The notes under the pieces are model-generated. The model did not search any database and was not told the DNA's origin. It saw only the letters and a program-made list of their open reading frames with translations. A program made the position numbers and the translations under genes. A stretch of 64,000 nt of DNA from Thalassovita aquimarina (GTDB lineage: Bacteria; Pseudomonadota; Alphaproteobacteria; Rhodobacterales; Rhodobacteraceae): NCBI RefSeq assembly GCF_018219815.1, contig NZ_JADMKU010000013.1, positions 1 to 64,000 of the forward strand, read 5' to 3'. Shown here in pieces: positions 29,514-37,800 of the stretch; within the stretch, counting starts at the first letter, position 1; each line of letters begins with the position of its first letter.

Positions 29514-30419
29514 ATGCACATCGAGTTGCGTCATCTGCGTACTATCAAGGCGATCCACGATGCCGGCAGCTTGGCGCGGGCGGCGGATCAGCTCAACATC
29601 ACCCAGTCGGCGCTGAGTCACCAGATCAAGCACCTGGAGGAACAGACCGGGGTGGAACTGTTCGTGCGCCGATCCAAGCCGATGAAGCTGACCGCGGCGG
29701 GGCTGCGACTGCTCGGGGCGGCGGAAAAGATCCTGCCCGAAATGGCGGCGCTGGAGGAACAGTTCAAGGGCATCGTCAGCGGCAAGACCGGGCGGCTGCA
29801 CATCGCGATCGAATGCCATGCCTGTTTCGAATGGCTGTTCCCGGTGCTGGAACAGTTCCGAAAGGCCTGGCCCGAGGTCGATCTCGATATCCGCGCGGGG
29901 CTCGCCTTCGACGCGCTGCCGGCGCTGCAGAAGGAAGAGGTCGATCTGGTGATCTCATCGGACCCCGAGGATCTGGCCGGCGTCGATTTCGTGCCGCTGT
30001 TCGACTATTCCCCGGTCTTCGTGGCCGCCAGCGCCCACCCGCTGGCGCAGAAGGAATATATCGAGGCCGGGGATTTTAAGGGCGAAACCCTGATCACCTA
30101 CCCGGTGGACCGTTCCCGGCTGGACATCTTCAGCGAATTGCTGACCCCGGCCGGGGTCGAACCCGCAGCCCTTCGGCAGGTCGAACTGACCGCCGTGATC
30201 CTGATGCTGGTGGCGTCGAACCGTGGCGTGACGGTGCTGCCCGACTGGGTGGTGCGCGAGGTGAAATATTCCTCCGATTACGTCACTCGCCCGATCACCG
30301 AAAACGGGTTGACCAAACGGCTCTACGCGGCGGTCCGCACCGACGACGCCACACGGCCCTATTTCGCCCATTTCATCCGCCTGGCCCGCACCGAACCCGT
30401 CAAGCTGCAGCGGCAGTAA
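29514..30419 (+). CDS. metR: LysR-family activator of methionine genes (MetR)
   Basis: A 301-residue LysR regulator. The N-terminal helix-turn-helix runs through SLARAADQLNITQSALSHQI, and LEEQTGVELFVRRSKPMKLT matches the MetR subgroup well. Residues about 90-300 form the ligand-binding domain, which binds homocysteine in MetR. The location divergent to metF is the classical MetR arrangement. ATG 29514 is the better start; an ATG three codons earlier is also in frame. Confidence 0.9.
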   Translation: MHIELRHLRTIKAIHDAGSLARAADQLNITQSALSHQIKHLEEQTGVELFVRRSKPMKLTAAGLRLLGAAEKILPEMAALEEQFKGIVSGKTGRLHIAIECHACFEWLFPVLEQFRKAWPEVDLDIRAGLAFDALPALQKEEVDLVISSDPEDLAGVDFVPLFDYSPVFVAASAHPLAQKEYIEAGDFKGETLITYPVDRSRLDIFSELLTPAGVEPAALRQVELTAVILMLVASNRGVTVLPDWVVREVKYSSDYVTRPITENGLTKRLYAAVRTDDATRPYFAHFIRLARTEPVKLQRQ

Positions 30420-30424
30420 GCACT

Positions 30425-30495
30425 CCGGACTCCTTCTCCTTTTCAAAAATATCCCGGGGGAGTCGCCAGCAAGGCGACGGGGGCAGCGCCCCCGC
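30425..30495 (+). repeat. Dispersed GGGGGC-hairpin intergenic repeat, copy C
   Basis: Downstream of metR: CTTCTCCTTTTCAAAAATAT, then CCCGGGGG, a 6-bp hairpin GTCGCC/GGCGAC (30462-30478) and the hairpin GGGGGC-AGC-GCCCCC (30479-30493). Same order as copies A and B. Confidence 0.65.
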
Positions 30496-30585
30496 ATCCG
30501 CCACGTCGCGTTATCCCGCCTTTCCCCTTGGCAAACAGGCCCGCGCCGCGTATACGCGCGGCTTGGAAAACGAGGAACCGGACCG

Positions 30586-31383
30586 ATGCAAGGCAGCGCA
30601 AATCTCAACATCATGATCAAGGCCGCCCGGAAAGCGGGCCGGTCGCTGGTGAAGGACTTCCGCGAGGTGGAAAACCTTCAGGTCTCGATGAAGGGCGCGG
30701 GCGATTTCGTGTCCAAGGCCGACCTGGCCGCCGAGGCGATCCTGAAAGAGGAACTGATGGGCGCGCGCCCGACCTATGGCTGGCTGGGCGAGGAAGGCGG
30801 CGAGGAGGCAGGCAAGGACCCGACCCGGCGCTGGATCGTCGATCCGCTGGACGGCACCACCAACTTCCTGCACGGGCTGCCGCACTGGGCGATTTCGATC
30901 GCGCTGGAACACAAGGGCCAGATCGTGTCGGGGGTGATCTATGACGCCGCCAAGGACGAAATGTTCTATGCCGAAAAGGGCGCCGGCGCCTGGCTGAACG
31001 ATTCCAACCGTCTGCGCGTTTCGGGCCGCAACCGGATGATCGAATCGATCTTTGCCACCGGCATTCCGTTTGCCGGCAAGCGGACGCTGCCCGCGACTTT
31101 GCAGGACCTGGCCCGGATCATGCCGGAATGCGCCGGTGTGCGGCGCTGGGGCTCGGCGGCGCTGGACCTGGCCTATGTCGCGGCCGGCCGTTACGACGGA
31201 TTCTGGGAACGCGAGCTGAATATCTGGGATCTCGCCGCCGGCACCCTGATCGTCACCGAGGCGGGCGGCATGGTCGGTCCGATCCGTGACGGCCACGATC
31301 CGCTGGAGCATGGCGATATCGTCGCCGCGAATGGCGAGATTTTCGAGAAATTCGCCGGCATCGTGCGCGCCCGCGAAGTCTGA
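30586..31383 (+). CDS. suhB: Inositol monophosphatase family protein (SuhB-like)
   Basis: A 265-residue Mg-dependent, Li-sensitive-type phosphatase. Metal ligands are visible in WLGEEGGEE (Glu69/Glu70 region), in IVDPLDGTTNFLHGLPHW (Asp86, Asp89), and in WDLAAGTLIVTEAGG near the C-terminus. It hydrolyses myo-inositol 1-phosphate in relatives and, as SuhB, also acts in rRNA transcription. ATG 30586 gives the usual N-terminus. Single-gene unit followed by a hairpin. Confidence 0.92.
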   Translation: MQGSANLNIMIKAARKAGRSLVKDFREVENLQVSMKGAGDFVSKADLAAEAILKEELMGARPTYGWLGEEGGEEAGKDPTRRWIVDPLDGTTNFLHGLPHWAISIALEHKGQIVSGVIYDAAKDEMFYAEKGAGAWLNDSNRLRVSGRNRMIESIFATGIPFAGKRTLPATLQDLARIMPECAGVRRWGSAALDLAYVAAGRYDGFWERELNIWDLAAGTLIVTEAGGMVGPIRDGHDPLEHGDIVAANGEIFEKFAGIVRAREV

Positions 31384-31391
31384 GCGTCAGG

Positions 31392-31413
31392 GCGGAAGCG
31401 ATACCGCTTCCGC
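31392..31413. terminator. Hairpin between convergent suhB and GFA genes
   Basis: Perfect 9-bp stem GCGGAAGCG/CGCTTCCGC with loop ATAC, 9 bases after the suhB stop. No long T tract follows, so termination is likely but not certain. Confidence 0.5.
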
Positions 31414-31426
31414 GCCTTTGCAGGTG

Positions 31427-31795
31427 TTAGCGGTCCGAGGGGTGATTGACCCCGTCGGTCCACGGCACATCACCCAAATCGCGCGGATTGACGCCCTCGA
31501 TACAGCCCACGTTCACCCCGTATTGCGTCGGGTCCGACCGGCGCTGGTGATGGGTGTAGATGCCGCAGGTCTTGCAGAAATAATGCTTCGCGGTGCCTGT
31601 ACCCCAGGTGTAGAGCGTCAGGTTGTCCGCGCCCTTGACCACCTCGATCCCGTCAAGCGGCGCCGACACCGCGATGGCGCCGCGCCGGCGGCAGAACGAA
31701 CAATCGCAGCGCCGGGCGGTGTTGAAGCTGTCGCTCAGCCGCACCGACAGTTCCACCGCGCCGCAATGGCAGGTCGCTTTCACGGGATCAGTCAT
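31427..31795 (-). CDS. GFA family zinc protein
   Basis: A 122-residue zinc-binding protein of the Gfa/CENP-V family (glutathione-dependent formaldehyde-activating-like). Three cysteine sets are seen: TCHCGAVELS, CDCSFCRRRGAI and YFCKTCGIYTHH. Many members are not formaldehyde-related; function is undetermined. Its start overlaps the rhomboid stop by 8 bases, so it is cotranscribed. Confidence 0.9.
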   Translation of the reverse strand: MTDPVKATCHCGAVELSVRLSDSFNTARRCDCSFCRRRGAIAVSAPLDGIEVVKGADNLTLYTWGTGTAKHYFCKTCGIYTHHQRRSDPTQYGVNVGCIEGVNPRDLGDVPWTDGVNHPSDR

Positions 31796-32576
31796 CTTTC
31801 TTCCTTCTCACTCGGGGGACGCGCGTCGTGGCCCCGCGCCGCTTCACACGGGGAATGCGCGTCGGTGTCAGTTCATATTCGGCCTCCGGATGCGGTGGGC
31901 GGCCGTGATGCTGGTTCCAGTACCCGATACCGCCCTGGCGCATCCAGACCGGCAGGGTCAGGATGAAGCCCGCGATGAAGCCGCCCGCATGGGCCCAGTA
32001 GGCGACGCCACCCATCATCGCGTTCGATCCGATGCCCGCCGTCAGCTGTATCGCGAACCAGACCCCCAGCATGACCCAGGCCGGTACCGAAAAGATGCGG
32101 AAGAAGATGATGAAGACGAACAGGATGTCGACCCGCGCCTTGGGATAGAGCAGCAGGTACCCCCCCATCACCCCGGCGATCGCGCCCGAAGCCCCGACCG
32201 TGGGCACCGGCGAATGCGGCGCGGCCATGACATGCACCAGCGCCGCCGCCAGCCCCGAGGCGAGGTAGAACAGCAGGTAACCGACATGGCCCATCTGGTC
32301 TTCGAGGTTGTCGCCGAAGATCCACAGGAACAGCATGTTGCCCGCCAGGTGCATGAAACCGCCATGCATGAACATGGTGGTGAACAGGGTGACCATGCCC
32401 TCGCCCTGCGACACCCTTGCCGGGATCAGCGCCCAGTTGTCGAAAAACGCCCCAAGGGCGCGCTGGTCGCCGAACAGGCTGACATAGCTGAGAAAGACCA
32501 GCACGTTCACCAGCATCAGCGCATAGGTGACATAGGGCGTGCTCGCGGACGGGTTGTGATCGCGGATCGGAAACAT
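31788..32576 (-). CDS. Rhomboid-family intramembrane serine protease
   Basis: A 262-residue membrane protein with six predicted helices. The serine nucleophile is S130 in TVGASGAIAGVMGGY, its partner is H196 in YWAHAGGFIAGF, and N80 lies in HLAGNMLFLWIFGDN; GN and GASG are the rhomboid signatures. It cuts transmembrane segments of other proteins inside the inner membrane. The C-terminal 50 residues are a basic cytoplasmic tail ending VRRKKDD. ATG 32576 begins the family N-terminus; the longer frame upstream crosses into the divergent TPR gene. Confidence 0.93.
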   Translation of the reverse strand: MFPIRDHNPSASTPYVTYALMLVNVLVFLSYVSLFGDQRALGAFFDNWALIPARVSQGEGMVTLFTTMFMHGGFMHLAGNMLFLWIFGDNLEDQMGHVGYLLFYLASGLAAALVHVMAAPHSPVPTVGASGAIAGVMGGYLLLYPKARVDILFVFIIFFRIFSVPAWVMLGVWFAIQLTAGIGSNAMMGGVAYWAHAGGFIAGFILTLPVWMRQGGIGYWNQHHGRPPHPEAEYELTPTRIPRVKRRGATTRVPRVRRKKDD

Positions 32577-32678
32577 GCGGGGACGATTTCGGCTTTTCGG
32601 GGCGGCGTCAACCATGCATCGGTACCGCTCGCGGCGGCGTGACTTGACCCGGGGCGTTTTCGCGCCAGTATTTTTGGC

Positions 32679-33221
32679 ATGAAATCCGTTTTGACCGTTT
32701 TCGCCTTGCTTTGCGCTGTTCCAATGGCCTCGGCATGCCCCTCCGCGCCGGATCATTCCGAGGCGCTGGCGGACCTGTTGCGGCAGGCGCAGGAGGCGCC
32801 CAACGAATATCAGGCGCGGCTGATCACCAACGACATGTGGGCGCTGTGGGCTGATGCCCCGGACGAAGCGGCTCAGGAGGTGCTGGATCGGGGCATGCGC
32901 AAGCGCCGGGCTTTCGACCTGTTGGGCGCGGCGGCGGATTTCGACCGCCTGATTGCCTATTGCCCCGAATATGCCGAAGGCTACAACCAGCGCGCTTTCG
33001 TCCGTTTCATTCAGCAGGATTACGCCCGCGCGCTTGACGATCTGGATCGCGCGCTGGCGCTGTCGCCGACCCATGTGGCGGCATTGGCGGGCAAGGCAAT
33101 GACGCTGATCGGTCTGGGCCGGATGGAGGAGGGGCAGGCGGTTCTGCGTCAGGCGCTCGAGCTCAATCCATGGCTGCCCGAGCGGCGTTTGCTGCTGGAC
33201 CCGCCGGGCGAGGAACTTTGA
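32679..33221 (+). CDS. Periplasmic TPR protein
   Basis: A 180-residue exported protein. The signal peptide MKSVLTVFALLCAVPMASA ends before Cys20, which could make it a lipoprotein although the box (ASAC) is atypical. Two tetratricopeptide repeats follow (YNQRAFVRFIQQDYARALDD and LAGKAMTLIGLGRMEEGQAV). It probably mediates protein contacts in the periplasm; no partner is visible. Confidence 0.85.
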   Translation: MKSVLTVFALLCAVPMASACPSAPDHSEALADLLRQAQEAPNEYQARLITNDMWALWADAPDEAAQEVLDRGMRKRRAFDLLGAAADFDRLIAYCPEYAEGYNQRAFVRFIQQDYARALDDLDRALALSPTHVAALAGKAMTLIGLGRMEEGQAVLRQALELNPWLPERRLLLDPPGEEL

Positions 33222-33278
33222 AACCCGATCGGCTTTACACCCCCGGAACTTGCGTTATTGTCCCGCCACCGAACCCAC

Positions 33279-33365
33279 GCGGGCGTGGTGGAATGGTAGA
33301 CACAGGAGACTTAAAATCTCTAGGCCGATAAGGCCGTGCCGGTTCGAGTCCGGCCGCCCGTACCA
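33279..33365 (+). tRNA. tRNA-Leu (UAA)
   Basis: An 87-base class II tRNA. Acceptor arms GCGGGCG and CGCCCGT (G1-U72 wobble, as in other tRNA-Leu UAA), anticodon loop with TAA, a long variable arm (AGGCCGATAAGGCCGT), T arm GGTTCGAGTCC, discriminator A and encoded CCA. Confidence 0.97.
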
Positions 33366-33668
33366 ATAAAATCAATCTCTTAATGCGTTTCTTGAGGTGT
33401 CGTTGTTGGATTCCATCAATAGTGACTCCCACATCTCGTTTCGTCCCGTTGTTGGGTCGCTTTTGTCCGGACAGGTGAATGGATGCTTCGGCGGCCGCGG
33501 CAGGGAACGCCCGGCCTTGTCCGGAAGCCGTTTTCTCCCACAGCCTCGCGCAATGTCAAAGACAGCCGAAGCAGTATTACGACGGGACCGTAACGGTGAT
33601 CATACCCAAGGTCGGGTTCTATGCGTCGTCGACCGGACCCCAAGGCGGCAGGCCGGCGGCGACGGCAC
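33366..33668. other. Gene-poor stretch downstream of tRNA-Leu
   Basis: No supported gene was found. Short frames on both strands lack ribosome sites and recognisable content. The TGACTCCCACA-like stretch at about 33420 resembles sequence often seen beside integrase attachment sites of roseobacters, so an old integration scar is possible but unproven. Confidence 0.4.
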
Positions 33669-33833
33669 TCATTGCCAGAAGAACCGTTTTTTCAGTTTGA
33701 TATCCTTGCCCTCTTTCACGTCAACAAGAAGCCGCTGTGCGAGGTTCCTGGATAGCCCGAGCTTCCTTGTGAGGTCGGCGGCATAGCGCGTTTCCGTCGC
33801 CTTCATCCATCTGTCAAAGTCTTCTGCTTTCAT
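33669..33833 (-). CDS. Small protein, hypothetical, possible DNA-binding helix-turn-helix
   Basis: A 54-residue frame, starting MKAEDFDRWMKATETRYAAD, with a helical segment LTRKLGLSRNLAQRLLVDVK that looks like a helix-turn-helix core. No family is recognised. An in-frame ATG at 33869 would add 12 residues; no strong ribosome site is seen for either. It might be a remnant of a phage or plasmid repressor in this gene-poor area behind tRNA-Leu. Confidence 0.4.
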   Translation of the reverse strand: MKAEDFDRWMKATETRYAADLTRKLGLSRNLAQRLLVDVKEGKDIKLKKRFFWQ

Positions 33834-34070
33834 AAGGATATGCTGTCCTTGGTTGCAATTGGCGTCCATGATTTTTAACAAAAGGTTGTTCCTTCCGCCG
33901 GTGTATCCTGCGGGTCGGTGGGGCATTTCCCTGCGCGTCTGCCCATGCCCCTGCCGGCAGGGGCAAATGGGGCGGGTACCTGACGGTTCGTGTTGACCCG
34001 TCGGCAATCTTGACGCGCCGCCATCACCCGTCCCAAGACAGGGCAAAGACATTTCATGCGAGACCTCAAC

Positions 34071-35627
34071 ATGTCCCGGCCAGACCCTTACGACCTTTTC
34101 ATTATCGGCGGTGGCATCAATGGCTGCGGCATTGTCCGCGATGCGGCGGGCCGGGGGCTGTCGGTGGGCTTGGCGGAAATGGGAGACCTGGCGCAGGCAA
34201 CCTCTTCGTCCTCGACCAAGCTGTTTCATGGCGGGCTGCGGTACCTTGAATATTTCGAATTGCGGCTGGTGCGCGCCGCGCTCGCCGAACGCGAAGTGTT
34301 GCTGCAGGCAATGCCGCATATCAGCTGGCCGATGCGGTTCGTGCTGCCGCTACACCGGGACATGCGGTTCGAAACCGACACGCCCGCATCGCGCCTGCTG
34401 ACATTGTTCATGCCCTGGCTGAAGGGGCGGCGGCCGAACTGGATGATCCGGCTGGGCCTGTTCCTGTACGATCACTTGGGCGGTCGGAAAATCCTGCCCG
34501 GCACCTGCGCGCTGGACCTGAGTACCGATCCGGCGGGCAAACCGCTGCAGGACCGGTTTGCCAAGGCCTATGAATATTCCGATTGCTGGGTTGATGACGC
34601 CCGGCTGGTGGTCCTGAACGCCCGCGATACGGCTGCGCGCGGGGCCGATATCATGCCCCGGACCAAGGTGGTCGCGGCCAGGCGCGACGGTGATCTGTGG
34701 CGCATTGCCCTGCAAGCCGGGGACGGGACGCGGGACGTAATGGCGCGGGCGCTGGTCAATGCCGCCGGGCCGTGGGTCAGCGAAACGCTGGCCGATATCG
34801 TCCATGTCGACAGCCCCGCCGCGATCCGGCTGGTGCGCGGCAGCCATATCGTGACCCGGCGTCTGTTCGACCACGACAAGTGTTATTTCTTCCAGGGCGG
34901 CGACGGCAGGATCATCTTCGCCATCCCCTATGAACAGGATTTCACCCTGATCGGCACTACCGATGCCGATCACGCCGATCCCGACACGCCGGCCCGGATC
35001 AGCGATGCGGAAACCGATTACCTGCTCGATTTCGCCAACGGCTATTTCAAGACCCGGCTGGGGCGCGACGATATCGTCTGGACCTATTCCGGCGTTCGTC
35101 CGCTGTTCGATGACGGGGCGGGCAAGGCGCAGTCGGCGACTCGGGATTACGTGCTGAAGCTGGATCAGGCCGGTGCGCCCCTGCTCAGCGTGTTCGGCGG
35201 CAAGATCACCACCTATCGCAGGCTGGCCGAAAAGGCGATGGAACGGTTGTCCCCGCTGCTGGGGACTTCGACGCAGGGCTGGACGGCCGGCGTGGCGTTG
35301 CCGGGCGGCGATCTGCCGGTGGGGCAGGTGGCGGCGCGCAAGGCGGCGCTGCTGGCGCGCTATCCGTTCCTGACCGAAAAATGGGCCGAGCGGCTGTTCC
35401 GTGCCTACGGAACCGAGGCAGAGCAGGTGTTGGGCAACGCCGAAACCCCCGCCGATCTGGGCCAAGATTTCGGCGGCACGCTGAGCGAGGCGGAACTGCG
35501 TTGGCTGATGTCCCACGAATTCGCCTGTACGGCCGAGGACGTGCTGTGGCGGCGCTCCAAGCTGGGGCTGCGGCTGAATGCTGATCAGGTTGCAGCGGTC
35601 GCGGCCTGGATCAAGGCACACGGTTAA
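34071..35627 (+). CDS. glpD: Glycerol-3-phosphate dehydrogenase (aerobic type)
   Basis: A 518-residue FAD enzyme that oxidises glycerol 3-phosphate to dihydroxyacetone phosphate and feeds the respiratory chain at the inner membrane. The FAD-binding start is YDLFIIGGGINGCGIVRDAA; SSSTKLFHGGLRYLEYFE is the second conserved block, and RPLFDDGAGKAQ with GGKITTYRRLAE the later ones. ATG 34071 fits family length; ATG 34056 would add five residues. It lies 52 bases before glpK, so the two form a glycerol operon. No glycerol facilitator gene is seen. Confidence 0.95.
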   Translation: MSRPDPYDLFIIGGGINGCGIVRDAAGRGLSVGLAEMGDLAQATSSSSTKLFHGGLRYLEYFELRLVRAALAEREVLLQAMPHISWPMRFVLPLHRDMRFETDTPASRLLTLFMPWLKGRRPNWMIRLGLFLYDHLGGRKILPGTCALDLSTDPAGKPLQDRFAKAYEYSDCWVDDARLVVLNARDTAARGADIMPRTKVVAARRDGDLWRIALQAGDGTRDVMARALVNAAGPWVSETLADIVHVDSPAAIRLVRGSHIVTRRLFDHDKCYFFQGGDGRIIFAIPYEQDFTLIGTTDADHADPDTPARISDAETDYLLDFANGYFKTRLGRDDIVWTYSGVRPLFDDGAGKAQSATRDYVLKLDQAGAPLLSVFGGKITTYRRLAEKAMERLSPLLGTSTQGWTAGVALPGGDLPVGQVAARKAALLARYPFLTEKWAERLFRAYGTEAEQVLGNAETPADLGQDFGGTLSEAELRWLMSHEFACTAEDVLWRRSKLGLRLNADQVAAVAAWIKAHG

Positions 35628-35679
35628 GGGTGGAAACCGCTGCCCGGTTTCGCCAATCTGGCGCAAAAGGGGAGGATAG

Positions 35680-37170
35680 ATGAGCTATATACTGGCGATC
35701 GATCAGGGCACCACGTCGAGCCGCGCGATCCTGTTCGACAAGGATCTGCAGCCGGTGCAGGTGGCGCAACAGGAATTCCCCCAGCACTTTCCGGCCTCGG
35801 GGTGGGTCGAACACGACCCGGCGGACCTGTGGGCGACCACCGAGCAGACAGCGCGCGACGTGATGGCGAAGGCCGGTATCGGGCCCGAACAGGTTGCCGG
35901 AATCGGCATCACCAATCAGCGCGAAACCACGCTGGTCTGGGACGCGGATTCCGGTGAGACACTTCATAACGCCATCGTCTGGCAGGACCGCCGCACCGCC
36001 GACACCTGCGCCTTCCTGCGCGCCTCCGGGCATGAGGATATGATCAGCGAAACCACCGGGTTGCTGCTCGATCCGTATTTTTCCGGCACCAAGGTGAAAT
36101 GGATCCTCGACAACGTGGCGGGCGCCCGCGACCGGGCGCGGGCGGGCAAGCTGCGGTTCGGCACGGTGGATTGCTTCCTGATCTGGAAATTTACCGGAGG
36201 GCGGGTGCATGCGACCGATGCCACCAATGCCGCCCGCACCCTGATTTACGACATCCGCAAGGGCGAGTGGAGCGCGGAGATCTGCGATCTTCTGGACATT
36301 CCCATGTCGATGCTGCCCGAGGTCCGCGATTGCGCCGCCGATTTCGGGGTGACCGGCGTTCTGGGCGGTGAAATCCCGATCCTTGGCGTCGCCGGCGATC
36401 AGCAGGCCGCCACCATCGGGCAGGCCTGTTTCATGCCGGGCATGATGAAATCGACCTATGGCACGGGCTGTTTCGCGCTTCTGAATACCGGCGATGTGCC
36501 GGTGCGGTCGCAAAACCGGCTGCTGACCACCATCGCCTACCAGTTCGACGGCAAGTCGACCTATGCGCTGGAAGGATCGATCTTCATCGCCGGGGCGGTG
36601 GTGCAATGGCTGCGCGACGGGTTGGGCATCATCGAAAATGCGGGCGAAACACAGGCGCTGGCCGAAGCTGCCGATCCGGTTCAGGACGTGGTGATCGTGC
36701 CGGCGTTCACCGGGCTTGGCGCGCCTTACTGGGCTCCCGACTGCCGTGGGGCGGTGTTCGGCCTGACCCGTGGATCGGGGCCTGCCGAATTCGCCCGCGC
36801 GGCACTGGAAAGCGTCGGGTATCAAACCCGCGATCTGGTGCAGGCGATGCAGGCCGATTGGGCATCGGGGCAGGGGCGGACGACGCTCCGGGTCGATGGC
36901 GGCATGGCGGCCTCGGATTGGACGATGCAGTTTCTCGCCGACATCCTGGGCGCGCCGGTGGATCGTCCAGAGGTGCTGGAAACCACCGCGTTGGGTGTTG
37001 CCTGGCTGGCGGGCATGCGCGCCGGGATTTATCCCGACCGGGAGGAGTTTGCCGCCGGCTGGGCGCGCTCGGCGCGGTTCGAACCGCGCCTGCCGCAGTT
37101 CGAACGCGATCGCAGGTACGGCCGTTGGCAGGCAGCCGTTGCGGCGACGCTGGGAGTGCCTGCGGGCTGA
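35680..37170 (+). CDS. glpK: Glycerol kinase
   Basis: A 496-residue FGGY kinase that traps glycerol as glycerol 3-phosphate. The ATP-binding start is [26 protein letters not shown] and [14 protein letters not shown] are family blocks, and the FGGY signature [18 protein letters not shown] occurs near residue 406. Length equals the E. coli enzyme. It probably shares a transcript with glpD upstream. Confidence 0.96.
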   Translation: MSYILAIDQGTTSSRAILFDKDLQPVQVAQQEFPQHFPASGWVEHDPADLWATTEQTARDVMAKAGIGPEQVAGIGITNQRETTLVWDADSGETLHNAIVWQDRRTADTCAFLRASGHEDMISETTGLLLDPYFSGTKVKWILDNVAGARDRARAGKLRFGTVDCFLIWKFTGGRVHATDATNAARTLIYDIRKGEWSAEICDLLDIPMSMLPEVRDCAADFGVTGVLGGEIPILGVAGDQQAATIGQACFMPGMMKSTYGTGCFALLNTGDVPVRSQNRLLTTIAYQFDGKSTYALEGSIFIAGAVVQWLRDGLGIIENAGETQALAEAADPVQDVVIVPAFTGLGAPYWAPDCRGAVFGLTRGSGPAEFARAALESVGYQTRDLVQAMQADWASGQGRTTLRVDGGMAASDWTMQFLADILGAPVDRPEVLETTALGVAWLAGMRAGIYPDREEFAAGWARSARFEPRLPQFERDRRYGRWQAAVAATLGVPAG

Positions 37171-37229
37171 GGCTGGACAAGGCGGTGCCGGGGGCGGATA
37201 AGCGGGCCATCGAAGCGAAAGGAAATCCG

Positions 37230-37745
37230 ATGTCCGACACTTGTGCATTCTGCGGCGCCGCCGAAACCACGCCCGTTCAGGTCGCCCCGCGCGACGATAC
37301 CGTGGCACTGTGCGCCACTTGCGCCGAGGGCGTGCAGAACGGGGCCGAGGACGTGCCGCACTGGAAATGCCTGAATGACGCGATCTGGTCGACCGAACCG
37401 GCGGTTCAGGTGCTGGCCTGGCGGATGCTACACAAACTCGACGCGGCCTGGGCACGCGACCTTCTGGACATCGCCTATCTGGAACCCGAGGTGATGGAAT
37501 GGGCCGAGGCCGGCCTTTCCACCGAACCCGAAATCGTGCATCGCGACAGCAACGGCACGGTGCTGTCGCAGGGCGACAGCGTTGTCCTGATCAAGGATCT
37601 GCCGGTCAAGGGCGCGGGCTTCACCGCCAAGCGCGGCACCGCGGTGCGCAACATTTCCCTGGTGCCCGACAACGAAGGCCAGATCGAGGGCCGGGTCGAA
37701 GGCCAGCGCATCGTGATCCTGACCCAGTTCGTGAAAAAGAGCTGA
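37230..37745 (+). CDS. phnA: PhnA / YjdM-type zinc-ribbon protein
   Basis: A 171-residue protein with an N-terminal zinc ribbon (CAFCGAAET and CATCAEGVQN) and the C-terminal PhnA domain, VQGDSVVLIKDLPVKGAG in family form (here LSQGDSVVLIKDLPVKG). Although named for phosphonate use, these proteins have no proven role in it; there are no phn genes here. ATG 37230 follows a GGAAAT stretch. Confidence 0.9.
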   Translation: MSDTCAFCGAAETTPVQVAPRDDTVALCATCAEGVQNGAEDVPHWKCLNDAIWSTEPAVQVLAWRMLHKLDAAWARDLLDIAYLEPEVMEWAEAGLSTEPEIVHRDSNGTVLSQGDSVVLIKDLPVKGAGFTAKRGTAVRNISLVPDNEGQIEGRVEGQRIVILTQFVKKS

Positions 37746-37767
37746 TCAAGACGCCCAGCGAGAAACG

Positions 37768-37800
37768 AAAAGCCCGCCGGTCCGGCGGGCTTTCTTTTTC
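37768..37800. terminator. Bidirectional intrinsic terminator
   Basis: Stem AAAGCCCGCC/GGCGGGCTTT with loop GGTCC. A TTTCTTTTT tract follows on the plus strand, and TTTCGTTTC follows on the minus strand. It separates convergent phnA and the TPP enzyme gene. Confidence 0.85.

Noticed and set aside
34350-35666. 438-codon minus-strand frame over glpD
   Set aside because: Shadow frame; glpD motifs are clear on the plus strand.
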